A DNA stretch of 64,000 bases from Balanoglossus misakiensis. Taxonomy: Eukaryota; Hemichordata. Shown one piece after another: positions 43,181 through 53,344 of the stretch (position 1 is its first letter; each line of letters opens with the position of its first letter). The notes under the pieces are model-generated. The model did no database searches, was not told the origin of the DNA, and saw only the letters and a program-made list of their open reading frames with translations. The translations under genes and the position numbers were made by a program. Location: NCBI GenBank assembly GCA_040954595.2, contig CM082579.2:10416001-10480000 (forward strand). Direction: 5' to 3'.

Positions 43181-43833
43181 ATGGCGAGTTCTCACTTATG
43201 GCATCGGGTTGGCCAAAGTCTCGCTCCCTGAAAAGGAGAGGTTGACTTGATACGCCAATATCAACTGGCTACTCGGAGACTGGCCACTTGCAATGGGTGG
43301 AAGACAACTGCCGTGAAGCTGATGTGGTTTTCTCCGTGGAATGGTTATACAAGCATCTCCTCCATCGGGATCCGCACAAGAACAGGATCCCGCAATGCAA
43401 TCTCCGTCCAAGCAGCACCGTCACGTCTGGACCCTGCTGTGATATTTGCTTGCAGACGCGGCCAGATCTTCAGACCGTCAAACATCTACTGAAAAAGTCG
43501 GGGGAGACGGTCGTCGTGGAAGATACCATGCAAGGCAGGGACCCAGTCACCTCCGTCCCATCAACATCCAGGGCATCCTCACCCCGAAGAACATCGACAC
43601 GACCATGTTCTACAGTGGCGGCGCCCCGCAAATTATATTCTACCGTGGCTGTGCAACAACCCTTGGTGAACCACCAAGGAAGAGCTCGCAACGCCGTCAA
43701 CCACTGCGAGGGCAGTCCACCCAGCCACCAAGGAAGAGCGCTCAATTCCAGTAAAGTACAGGAAATGCCAAATAACAGAGTCCTGGAATTGACAAAAAGG
43801 TATCTAAACGTAGTTTATAAGCAACACCCATGA
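43181..43833 (+). pseudogene. W7: Arg/Ser/Thr-rich ORF copy
   Basis: ~58-base deletion just after the ATG ('atggcgagttctcac'). Main frame 43288-43833 (181 codons) ends VYKQHP-stop. Confidence 0.4.
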
Positions 43834-44408
43834 TTAATATGCATGAGTACTTAATTCTCAAGCAGGGGTGGCATTCCCCTATTTTGAAAGAAACATGGAG
43901 AAAACAATGGGGTTAGTAATGGACTGTAATGCAACTACATGCTAAGATCTTAATTTTAGACCTCATTGTAGAGGGGGGGGGGTTACATATCTTGCATTTG
44001 TAATTGGTATGTCAGCACAAATTTGCAGGTCATGAAAATTATTAGTTTAATAAAAAATTAGAGACATTTTGCACCAATATAATGTGCTCCCCCATCAGTT
44101 GTGCAACCTGTATCCCTGCAGGTTATATCATATAATAGGCTAACAAATTTCTAAAGAATCGCACACAGATGCAAAGCAATCAAGTTTTATGTCTCGCTAC
44201 AAACTACCCTCTGGATATCATCTTCTTATTACGCTTGTAATTATAGATTAATTTTGATGCATTGACTTTCATGATGTTGATTATAAGATATGGCTGCCAT
44301 TGATTAAAGTTACATTATATGCATCATATGTGGTAAGTGATCCAAAAGTTATATACTACATGCAGTAAGGCTCATTTACAAAATTACTTTTCTTTCTTTG
44401 TTCCACAG
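43834..44408 (+). other. Intron-like linker (type 2), copy 3
   Basis: As copy 2, no MITE. Confidence 0.5.
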
Positions 44409-44582
44409 ATACTGTATGAATTCCAGCTAATACTGGGATGTGATATGGTGGATGAAATGACTATTCGTTGGAAAAAAATGATGTATTACATTGACAAAAT
44501 AATCAAGTGCAGGGAAGGTTCATCTTGTGATGATGATGATGATGATGCAGCTGATAATGAGCCTGAATATTCAACACAATAG
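44409..44582 (+). pseudogene. Captured-looking terminal exon, copy 3
   Basis: 174 bp, same peptide as the other two copies. Confidence 0.4.
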
Positions 44583-44829
44583 ACTTCAGAATCCGAATAA
44601 GGAATAAGTCACAGACTTCAGAAGCGAATAAGGAAAAAGTCAGATTTCGAATAAGGAATAAGTCACAGACTTCAGCTTTGAATAAGGAATAAGGAATAAG
44701 TAACAAACTTCACATTCGAATAAGGAATAAGGAATAAGTAACAAACTTCACATTCGAATAAGGAATAAGGAATAAGTAACAAACTTCACATTCGAATAAG
44801 GAATAAGGAATAAGTAACAAACTTCACGG
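44583..44829 (+). repeat. 38-bp minisatellite, copy 3 (about 3 units)
   Basis: Same lead and end as copies 1 and 2 with only 3 CACATTCG units between. Confidence 0.9.
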
Positions 44830-44854
44830 ACCCCCCTCTTTCGCCGACTTCGAA

Positions 44855-45150
44855 CGATGGCAGAAGAACAAGGACGTACGTAAAATGGTTAAGGAAGCCT
44901 TCATAAAGGAACTGCAAATGCCCTGGAGCGTAATGGAGAAGTTGCCAATGCGGGTCTGCACTAGATCATAGATGTGAACAGACGTTCGTCAGAACTTACC
45001 AATTTAATGAACACCCGTGCGTCATGTCGACCGCGTCAACTGTGTCAACGACGGGAGCCTCAGCCACTAGCACGACCTGTACCGCTACCGCTACCGGGTC
45101 TACTAACTACGTCGCGCTAGCAGCGCCGACTGGGGCACCTCCACACACTT
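44855..45150 (+). pseudogene. A4: CPRC-module copy
   Basis: Same 'tcatag' stop. An additional stop (gcgctagcag) before the Ala/Thr end. Confidence 0.4.
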
Positions 45151-45341
45151 GAGAGTCCACACCAAGGAAAAGTATTGTTCAAATTGTTGCAAAATTTGCA
45201 TATTGATAATTTTGAGCCATATTTGCCATTTTTGGTCAATTTTTTTTCTTCTCTAAAACTGTATGCCAGATTGCTTTGAAATTTGTTAGGCATGTTCCTA
45301 GGGGAATCCCAGGTAAGATGATGCAAAAAAAAATGTGATTT

Positions 45342-45590
45342 TTGCATAAATGTGTTATTGGGAAATTTTTGCAACATGTACTTCAACCAAACGAGTCATT
45401 TAAGATTGATGGAGAGGTATTTGTTAATATCGTTCACGTGAAAATCACAAAGGGGGATAAGGACCGCGAAAAAAAAAGTGATGATGCAGAACGTTTTCGA
45501 AAATATAATAAGAGTATTATTCATATTAGAAAGAAAGATCATTTGTGTTGCGTGCGGGGAATTGTGACCGCCAAAGCATCTATTAATTAA
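45342..45590 (+). pseudogene. Pb6: polymerase N-terminal fragment b
   Basis: Open to KASIN-stop. Same Pb-Pa deletion as Pb2 and Pb3. Confidence 0.45.
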
Positions 45591-45592
45591 GA

Positions 45593-45978
45593 GATCCAAC
45601 TACACCCCCTCCCAGCTAAACGTAGATGCCTAGATCAAGACAATCAGAATGTCGAATTGTATCGGATACGCGAGGTAAATAAGCAATTTATCAAAAAAAT
45701 TAAAAACAACTGCTAGCGATTACGTAGTGAATTTCACTCCTGTAAAAAGTCGGAATTAGCAGGACGCGTTAAATGCGCTGTACCAATGTTTCGATAGGTT
45801 GATAAGTGAGTTGACCAGCGATATGAAATCGAGTGATAAAATTCGGTTAATTCTACACACACCGCAGCTAGAAAGACCTGTTAGTTTACCGTTTGTACGC
45901 ATGGCGATACCTTCTCTGACAGTAAAGGAATTTCACAAATTTTTAAAGTGTTTGCTATCAGTGGGGCCATCAGACTGA
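45593..45978 (+). pseudogene. Pa7: polymerase N-terminal fragment a
   Basis: Frameshifted at 'aaaaattaaaaacaactg'. Diagnostic variants shared with Pa3 (see that entry). Confidence 0.45.
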
Positions 45979-46082
45979 TAAGACATAAAGGCAAAGAGGT
46001 TTGGTGAGACTCCAATGTGACATGCATGATTTCAGCAGTGAAACATTGTTCGGAATTTTTATCATTACAGTGCTCGTCAAAT

Positions 46083-46569
46083 GAGAGAGCAAGTAGATGC
46101 GCTATGCGGCCCTAGCTTCTCCCGATGAAAGAAGGGTCAGACAGGAAAGAGACCTGGGCCGCAGTTGCTGGCAGGTGCTGTACCATTCATGCCAGGAGAG
46201 CTTCAGGCCCAGGCTGGTGGACAGCCAGTTCAGCCACCTGTTCCGGTTGTGCCACCATTGCCGGAAAGACACGCCCCTAGACCTGTGCCTATGATGGCTC
46301 CCGATCCATATCCATTCGATCAACGGGAAGAGCCTGTGCCCAGACCAGCAGAAGACCATGCTGATGCTGTGGACCCAAGGGACATCCCCTTGCCGGAAGA
46401 ACCCCTTCCCGATAGGCAGCAACCACGACAGGGTAGAGTGCGGCTATATCAACTCGTCCGTGAAGCCCACGAATTATACATTAATTTTTTAAGGAATGAC
46501 CTTCCAGATACAATTGCCAACATCAACCGCACGTTGGAGAGATTGAACGAGCATTTAGATGGACTTTGA
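46083..46569 (+). pseudogene. S8: last proline-rich ORF copy
   Basis: N-terminus frameshifted by the extra T. 46165-46569 open to HLDGL-stop (134 codons). RP insertion before AEDHAD, matching S2. No T-rich/LINE/V/W follows: the array ends here. Confidence 0.5.
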
Positions 46570-47238
46570 ACATTTTTTTTACTAATCTAAGTATTTTATT
46601 TCATTTTTGGTAGAATACTACAGTAACTACTAGTTTTTTATTATACTCAATATTATTATTGTTAATAAAGTAATTTAGTTTTGACAAAGATGTTGTGATG
46701 AGGAGCACTTTGTCCATAACATTCATATAATGTTTTCATAAAGAGATCAGGAACTATGTGCAGCTTCGTGAAAGAAGTACAATTAAAAAGAAATCATACC
46801 TGTAGAGCAACTAATGAAGTGTCCCAAAGCAATGCAATGCAATGCTATTCTAAACATTACTATTTAAGATTTATTTGGCTTTGGATTTATTGGCTTGAGT
46901 TCATTCAAGGAGTTGTTTTAGTAGATGGCTAGCCTACAGTACATCAATTATTGCTATGAGAGGGGAATTGGGCAGAGTGTCTTTAAGAGTACCACAGTAT
47001 CTTAGAATTTGTCAAAACAATATTCATCAAGAAAGGTAGGTAGGCTTTTTACAAATTAATTCTTTATCTTCGATACCTTGACATGTACAGCATGAAACCT
47101 ATCGACGCCCAAACTGAGTTTTCTACACAACTTAAAATGATTTTGGAAAGTAACAATGCAATTCATATAATTCATGTCAACAGCACGGCGATTAGTGATA
47201 GAGCTTTTGCTCACAACCTTTTTTTTTTCAATTTCAGC
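46570..47238. other. Array edge and unassigned sequence
   Basis: To about 46,900 this is the S 3' flank ('cttcgtgaaagaagtacaatt', 'atttggctttggatttattgg'). Beyond it similarity to the units stops. A plus-strand frame from 47083 is not recognisable. Confidence 0.5.
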
Positions 47239-47410
47239 TTACACTGCACAAACTGGAGAAATTTTCTTTCTCGCCTATGACCATTATGGTATCCGGGCAA
47301 CTCAAAGGGAAAGTGATCAGTGATGACACACCAGTAATTTTGATAGTGTCCAGGAACATTGCTTATATACATGTAGTATTGACCTGGCAGTGTTTCTGCA
47401 AGGTAATGTT
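47239..47410 (+). other. Possible exon of unknown gene
   Basis: A good acceptor (ttttttttttcaatttcag, ending 47238) is followed by an open frame LTLHKLEKFSFSPMTIMVSG..., about 55 codons (GKVISDDTPVILIVSRNIAY). No family recognised. Could be an upstream exon of the helicase-like relic or chance. Confidence 0.2.
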
Positions 47411-47523
47411 TAATTTCCCTAAAATTGGTTACCGTTGAAAGAGCGTGCTTTCCCTTGGTTTACTAACAATAGTATACACTGCAAAGAAGGAAATTTTATC
47501 ATTTACTTTGCAGCCTTTAATCA

Positions 47524-47693
47524 TGGCAAAACTGACCAAACCCAGTAAAAGCAGCCAGGAATGTAGTAAATATACATTGTTGGAGAGGTCAAAGAGTATG
47601 ACAGAAGTTAGAGAACAAGTCAGTGGTGGAGGCGATTCTTCAACTATACAAGCTGGTGCCGACTTGAAAAGAATGAGGAAAGAAGAAAAGTAG
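47524..47693 (+). other. Short hydrophilic ORF
   Basis: ATG 47524 gives 56 residues, Ser/Lys/Glu-rich (MAKLTKPSKSSQECSKYTLL ... KRMRKEEK-stop). Not recognised. Low evidence for being a gene. Confidence 0.15.
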
Positions 47694-47867
47694 TCAATTC
47701 TAGAATCACTTGGCTAAGTAGCTATACACTCCACCCGGTGCTGGTTTACTCTTGAAAACTGATCTTGGTATTACATGGTCAACATTGAGGAAACTACAAA
47801 GGTAGGTGAAATTTGTACTGTTCAGGTACATGTAATTGTACCCGGTACAAGTGCCAACCTTCTTTAG

Positions 47868-48608
47868 GGGCAAGGAATTTCGACCAGACTATGCCAGAAT
47901 TGGTGAACTGAGAAGTTTGCTCCCAAAGTCTAGTATTCTAGCATTAACTGCAACAGCCACCAAGCCGATGCAACAGGATATCATCAAAATGTTGTGCATG
48001 GACAAATGTCAAATCGTTACGACCGTAGTAATACTTTTTTTTTCAAGCTATAAAAGCACCATTATTAATAGGTGACACATTTGGCTGGATGGCAGACGAG
48101 CTGAGGACAACTAAAGAAAACTGCAAGAAGTACATAATTTATTGCAGAAACATTAAGGCATGTGCAGCCTTGTACAAGTACCTTTTAGTTGAGCTGGGTG
48201 ATGAGTCATGGCTAGGTCCACCGGGCATTCGAAATGCTCTATTTGCCATGTACCATCATTCAACACCAGCCAAAAACAAGCGATATGTAGAGAAAACCTT
48301 TAAGGAGACAAACTAATATACGTGTCATTATTGCCACTGTAGCATTTGGGATGGGTGTACCGGTAGATGCATCAGATATCGTCATGGTAATCCACTGGGG
48401 TGCAGCTAGGACATTTGAAGGGTTCACACAACAAGCAGGCAGGGCTGGGAGAAATGGCCAACAGTCATATTCGACTGTCTACTTTCATGCTGTAGATACT
48501 AGCCTCTGTGCTACTGATAAAATTATGCAAAATTACTGTAAGTCGAAAGATATATGTAGAAGACAAATACCTCTTTCTGGAGTGCCCAACGGAAGAAGCA
48601 GAGGGCTC
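47868..48608 (+). pseudogene. RecQ-type DNA helicase relic
   Basis: Starts after 'cttctttag' with GKEFRPDYARIGELRSLLP and ILALTATATKPMQQDI (motif III and the RecQ FRPDYxxLxxLR signature). A ~25-base T-rich break near 48025 is followed by DTFGWMADELRTTKENCKKY, YIIYCRNIKACA (motif IV region). A frameshift at 48305-48318 ('acaaactaata') precedes IRVIIATVAFGMGVPVDASD (motif V) and FTQQAGRAGRNGQ (motif VI, with the arginine finger). Walker A and the DEAH box are missing. No RQC or HRDC domain is seen. A processed or decayed fragment of a superfamily 2 helicase, not functional as it stands. RecQ-like genes are amplified in several invertebrate genomes, sometimes with transposons (recollection). Confidence 0.75.
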
Positions 48609-48661
48609 TGGGTAACCGAGACTAGACCCATCCCTAGTTATTTAACACCTGTAGTTTATTT

Positions 48662-48757
48662 GTAGTTTAATTTAGTCTAATGTAGTATGAGAAATAAAAT
48701 CTATCCCTACTAGTTTAATTTAGTCTAATGTAGTATGAGAAATAAAATCTATCCCTA
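48662..48757 (+). repeat. 48-bp tandem duplication
   Basis: 'tagtttaatttagtctaatgtagtatgagaaataaaatctatccctac' twice in a row, right behind the helicase relic. Contains AATAAA. Followed by an ATTT microsatellite at ~48841-48865. Confidence 0.85.
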
Positions 48758-48759
48758 CT

Positions 48760-50305
48760 TCACCAAGACACTCGAGTTTCTTGCCTCTTTCATTTGCCCC
48801 ACATGCTGCCTTTGGCTGAATCTGGATTTAAAAGACGTTATTTATTTATTTATTTATTTATTTCAGGCTATAAGTAGGATGGGACTTTATTAACGACGAT
48901 CAATTGAAATGCAACTGGAGTATGTATCAAACTTCAAGAAGGCAGTTGACACTTTTTAAGTATCACCTTGTGTTTGATATAGAATCAAGGAAAATGGTCC
49001 CAATTAAAAATTACGAGGATGGATCATTTCATGTCAACATGCTGATTGCAGGAAAGTATCCTTTATCAGAAGCACTGTAATGCATGAATTACCAGTTAAA
49101 TTTACTTTCTAGGCAGAATGTACCTAGTTACGTTATTCTTCCTTAATAAGCAACATTATGTTGGACAGTAATGTAGCTTTTGACCTGGCCATAGGCAAAC
49201 GATCAACGTCATCTACCTTGGAAGTGATTAATAACTACACAACGCCAGCCCTCTATAACCAGTTATGAATTTTGAAAGTAGCACAAAAAAATGCAGTGAA
49301 CAATGCGACCATTGGATAAGCCTTAATTTTAATTTTTACCGTTGGCATCATTGATATCAGCATTCAACACTGGCAAGAAATATTCTACAGACAGGGGGGT
49401 AAATTTCCACAGCTGAAAATATTTAGATTGACTGCTTTTTGTCCGAAAATGATAAATTGTTCTCTGTATCAGCACTATTAGATGATTTTTTAAATCATTT
49501 TTTTATTATACAGAATTTTTTTTTCTTCATAAATGTTGAGTGCAATATCCCCTCACACAAGTGGAATCTACCAGCATAGAGAGAGCATGTGCTGTACTCA
49601 TGGATTGTCTACCGTAAATTGTTGAAATGTAACAATTTCTTTTCCGCTTCAAAAGTTTCGTTATTTCTCTTCAATTTTGAAGCCCCAAGCGACAACTTTG
49701 TATTTTGGCAGCTGCTATCTCAGGAGAACTGACATGACTAATTAGCTTAATATAGATCTATATTTTACATTTAACCCTACTTGTTCTTAATTTCAAGTGT
49801 TACAAAAAAGGTTTTTTTACTTCATTACATTGATATAGTGTAAAACAGGTGTTTAATTCAGAGATTTTTTTTCTGTTAGTTTCAAATTTAAATTGACAGT
49901 TATATTTTTCAAAATTGAACTTGGTAGTTTTTTCTTGATCTTTTTAATTAGCTGTGTTGGCTTTGAACACTGGCAGGTACTTATCGAGTTGTATCTGCAG
50001 TATTATATCTGTTAAATTAATTCAGTTGTAATTTTAGAGTTAAGTATTTACCAACGCCTCATTCAAAAATAAAATTATATTTGCAGTCTAAAATTTATTT
50101 AAAGAAGTTCTCTAGTTAGCTGGAATCCTACCTTGTATAAAATAATTATATCTCTAGATTTTAGGCACTGTTTAGCTGTTAGAGTTGTATCACTGCTTTG
50201 ATTGTAAATTTCTCATTGTTTGTAGTCTATTAGAAATTTGGAAAGTTCTTTCAATTTTATTCTATTTACCAAAAGAAATTTTTCAAATTTAGGTTAATCT
50301 TCATC
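48760..50305. other. AT-rich non-coding
   Basis: A few short helical frames only (e.g. after 48880) with stops. Long T-rich runs. I see no gene, RNA or clear repeat. Confidence 0.5.
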
Positions 50306-50443
50306 ATGCCAACAACTCTTGGTGACATACGTTATTATCTTTCTACAGGTTCATATCCCAAGGACAGGTCAGTTAATGAACGAAGAACCATTCGTGGCTA
50401 TACGACCAAGTTTAGAATACAAGGCAAAAGTCAGAAAGAATAA
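50306..50443 (+). pseudogene. Integrase upstream fragment (gypsy-type)
   Basis: 45 residues from ATG 50306: LGDIRYYLSTGSYPKDRSVN, RRTIRGYTTKFRIQG. The pattern 'yLxxGxYPxxxxxxxRRxIRxxxxxFxxxxG' is common just before the HHCC zinc-binding region of Ty3/gypsy integrases and GIN1-like proteins. Reads as the upstream part of the relic continuing at 50940. Confidence 0.4.
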
Positions 50444-50938
50444 TTAGAGGTTATAAATGGCTAGCCATTTTAAAGTCAAGAGAAGTGCACCGTTTAATTC
50501 TGAAGCATTTTCACTCATGAAAATAATATTTGCATGGCACAAAGGTCATGGGAAAGCTTGGATCCCTTTCTGCAGACGCATGTTTGCTGCAGATCCTGCA
50601 GAGACAAGGCGGCTACACTTGCCAAGAATTTGGAGAACTTTCGTCAGCTTTTAAGAACAAGTCAATGCAGAAATGGGAAGAAGGAAGAAGTTCTCAAACG
50701 CGTTATTCCTTGCGATAGCCACAGAGCTCGAGCTCGGAAGAGGGTACTGTTTGACCCCAACCAAGTTTTTCGCGGCGGCGGCGACAAGAATTAGGCCTAG
50801 TGCACCCGGTGCGGTATTCGGAAACGATGATGTTCTGGTGAGTTTTATTTTAATTTGTTTTGAAAAAAAAGTTATATTTGTGAGATGGGCCATGTTTTGT
50901 GGCATTAGTGTTCTGTTCTGTTCATAACCAACGATTGT
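50444..50938. other. Unassigned, coding-like but not recognised
   Basis: Three overlapping plus-strand frames of 60-86 codons (50457, 50534, 50673), none resembling a family I know. Sits between the two integrase pieces, where the zinc-binding region would be expected. Confidence 0.25.
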
Positions 50939-51445
50939 ACGATTACACTGAACAGACTAAATCATGTGACACTTGCCAAAGGTTTGAGAAGATTAAGACG
51001 TGCTCCAGAGCTCAAACCTATTCTAGTAAAAGCCCCTTGGTATATGCTTGGCATGGACTTGATTGGACCGTTTACAACCACACTTCAGGGGAATAGATAT
51101 GTACTAACTATCACTGATTATTTGCCAAAAGTTTGAGAAGATTAAGACATGTGCTCCAGAGCTCAAACCTATTCTAGTAAAAGCCCCTTGGTATATGCTT
51201 GGTATGGACTTGATTGGACCATTTACAACCACACTTCAGGGGAATAGATATGTACTAACTATCACTGATTATTTTGCCAAAGGTTTGAGAAGATTAAGAC
51301 ATGTGTTCCAGAGCTCAAACCTATACCAGTAAAAGCCCCTTGGCATATGCTTGGCATGGACTTGATAGGACCGTTTACAACCACACTTCAGGGGAATAGA
51401 TATGTACTAACTATCACTGATTATTTCACCAAGTGGCCAGAATAG
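50939..51445 (+). pseudogene. Ty3/gypsy-type integrase relic with triplicated segment
   Basis: CDTCQRFEKIKT is the CxxC end of the HHCC zinc finger. It is followed, after frameshifts, by APELKPI.VKAPW, GMDLIGPFTTTLQG and YVLTITDYFTKWPE, the first Asp-containing strand and DY region of the integrase core. The whole stretch is present three times in tandem, so the ORF is broken repeatedly. Host-domesticated GIN1/KRBA2-type integrase genes are an alternative source. Confidence 0.7.
50975..51432 (+). repeat. Three ~150-bp tandem copies inside integrase relic
   Basis: GCCAAA(A/G)GTTTGAGAAGA starts at 50975, 51124 and 51276 (steps of 149 and 152). Each unit ends ACTATCACTGATTATTT. Junctions share the short 'tttgccaaa' match between the 'ACTTGCCAAA' and 'GATTATTTTGCCAAA' contexts, as expected for slippage or unequal exchange at microhomology. 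Confidence 0.9.
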
Positions 51446-51746
51446 TTATCACAAAAGCATTGATAGGCATTTGCGTGAAATGCAGTATCCAAAGAGTGTC
51501 ATACGTGACGACCAATTAAAAAAAAGCAGAGAGGCACTGGCCGCCAAACGTAAAAAATTAGAAGCAGAAGGGAAAGGGAACCTGTGTGCAAAATCGTCTG
51601 CAATTGCGGAGGCCGACGAAAAAAAGCTTGTCAAAAGCGGTCATCTCGGTATTACCACCCCCGATGCTATCATCAACACCATGTGGTACAACAACACAAA
51701 ACTGTTTGCACAAAACCTCAGTACAATAACTGCTAATAAAATGTAA
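51436..51746 (+). pseudogene. DUF3504-like (Crypton tyrosine recombinase-derived) fragment
   Basis: Frame QNSYHKSIDRHLREMQYPKS, then VIRDDQLKKSREALAAKRKK, LEAEGKGNL, LVKSGHLGITTPDAIINTMW. This order of helices ('S...L..K...L..xGxGN...A..L...E...L..xGxLG...P..L..T.W') is what I know from the DUF3504 domain of QRICH1, ZMYM2 and KCTD1-related proteins, derived from Crypton recombinases. The catalytic R...H..R...Y part is missing because the inverted-repeat element follows. Joined with no gap to the integrase relic. Confidence 0.6.
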
Positions 51747-52647
51747 TGCCCAATGCTTTAACAATGACTGATAAAATCTCCCCACTAGCTGTTCTAAGAC
51801 ACTAATAAAATATTTCCAATTTCCCACCCAAAGCTTAGTGTCAAAAAAATGTTGCCTCTCCCCATAAACAGGTAACAGCATGCCTTGCTCATCCCTAACT
51901 CAACAAAATAAATGATAATGAATGTAAAATGTTATGCTAACCCCAAGCTCTTTTCTATGACAGAAAATAACATGTCATTCCCACTCCTATTTCAGTACAA
52001 TGACGATGATAAAATGTCCTGCCATTATGTAGCTCTGTTCAATGACTGTACACATGGATACCCCCTAGTGAATGCTAATAAAATGTTAAATTCACCGCTA
52101 GCTCTGATAGACTAAATGCGACATTAACACCAGAGGACGTGTACTGATCTGAGTGAACAGATCCCGTGAGGAGTACGGTGCCCAGAGTACAAGCGTCCCA
52201 AAATGAGAATGTCGCAAGTTGACTTTCGGTGCGGCCTGCGGGGATTCTTCGACGCAATACCAAAATAGAGTCTACCAACACTGCAAGTGACAATCATCAT
52301 CTCCAAACGGAGAGGTCTTTACTGATGACAGTCTGACGAATAAACCCTAAGACTGTAAAAGCGTCCGAACTCCAACACAAACTATGTCCCTCCTGAGGTC
52401 AGCACGAGGTGCCGTCATCTCATATATCTAATTATGCAAAGAAGTTACGCCTACCAGCCTCGTTCGCGAACGTAGGCCTACAGCTCGCAAAGTCTGCGGG
52501 CACAAAGAGTGTGTGTCATTTTATTAAGGAGTTAATTTGTTCAAAATGGTCACATGGTTTATTTGTGTACAGATTGCACTAGTACAACATTTTGTGAGAA
52601 AATAGCGAGACACGGACACTTTCTCACAATGTTCCTCGCAATACTAA

Positions 52648-53244
52648 GGGACCGTTCAGTTTTTACGGCTGGAGGGGGGGGGGGCGGCAAGTTTGTGTCA
52701 TCGGTTGTCAAAATCAGGCCGACCCCCTTCACCCAGCACCAAAAAATGATGACCTCCCCCCCTTTGACAGACCCAAAAATATGATGACCCCCCCCCCACG
52801 CCGAAAACATTGGCCGTCCTGATCCTATGTACACTGTATCCAATAAAGGGAATGAGGCTCCTCACACCTCAATTATAAATTTCTTAAAAGTAATTGAAGT
52901 ATATAATAGTATATCGTTGCAATAAAGAAATCTATGATTACCAATTCTAGCAACTATTGTATTGACAGGTCCTTTTCTACAGGTAAAACAAGAAAAGTGG
53001 CGGGGGTGGGCTTGGGAGGGGGTGTCCCCCTCCCACATGAGAAAATTCTGTAAAATAAAGGGCGCGAAACTGCAATTTTGTGGACTCAAAAGTAAAAGTT
53101 CGGTGGCAAAAGTATGTGACCCCCTCCCCTAAACGTTTAAAAAAAAACAGATGACCCCCCCCCCCCTTTGGACTTTGAAATTTAAGTGACCCCCCCCCCC
53201 CTGGATTTTGCCCCCCCCCCCGGCCGTAAAAACTGAACGGTCCC
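52648..53244. mobile_element. MITE with GGGACCGTTCAG ends (TAA target duplication)
   Basis: GGGACCGTTCAGTTTTTACG at 52648 and the exact complement CGTAAAAACTGAACGGTCCC ending at 53244. TAA on both sides (52645-52647, 53245-53247). Sub-terminal G/C homopolymers. No ORF. Features fit a PIF/Harbinger-type non-autonomous element. Confidence 0.85.
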
Positions 53245-53254
53245 TAAGGTCAGC

Positions 53255-53344
53255 GAGAATTAAGTTTTCTCGGTCTGCCTATGCGAGAATTAACTTTTCT
53301 CGGTCTGCCTATGCGAGAAATAACTTTTCTCGTTCTGCATATGC
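53255..53344 (+). repeat. Three 30-bp tandem repeats
   Basis: GAGAATTAACTTTTCTCGGT + CTGCCTATGC starts at 53255, 53285 and 53315. Each contains the short palindrome GCGAGAA..TTCTCG, so the unit can fold on itself. Confidence 0.85.

Larger units (their letters stand above)
1..46900. repeat. Modular tandem array of composite mobile-element units
   Basis: The same blocks recur in the same order at irregular spacing. S occurs at about 6001, 11866, 15733, 20839, 27013, 32004, 39716 and 46083. L (antisense LINE) ends at about 8484, 13019, 16871, 23271, 29331, 35610 and 42827. W starts at about 8839, 13375, 17221, 23628, 29685, 35963 and 43181. W is followed by alternative linkers. One runs Zy to a short exon-like chain to S (13-16 kb and 30-32 kb). 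Another runs intron-like DNA, terminal exon, minisatellite, A, Pb, Pa to S (17-21, 36-40 and 43-46 kb). Mixed forms occur at 9-12 and 24-27 kb. Copies look nearly identical by eye. The array stops near 46,900, where similarity between units is lost. I infer repeated unequal exchange or segmental duplication of an already decayed composite element. Confidence 0.85.
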
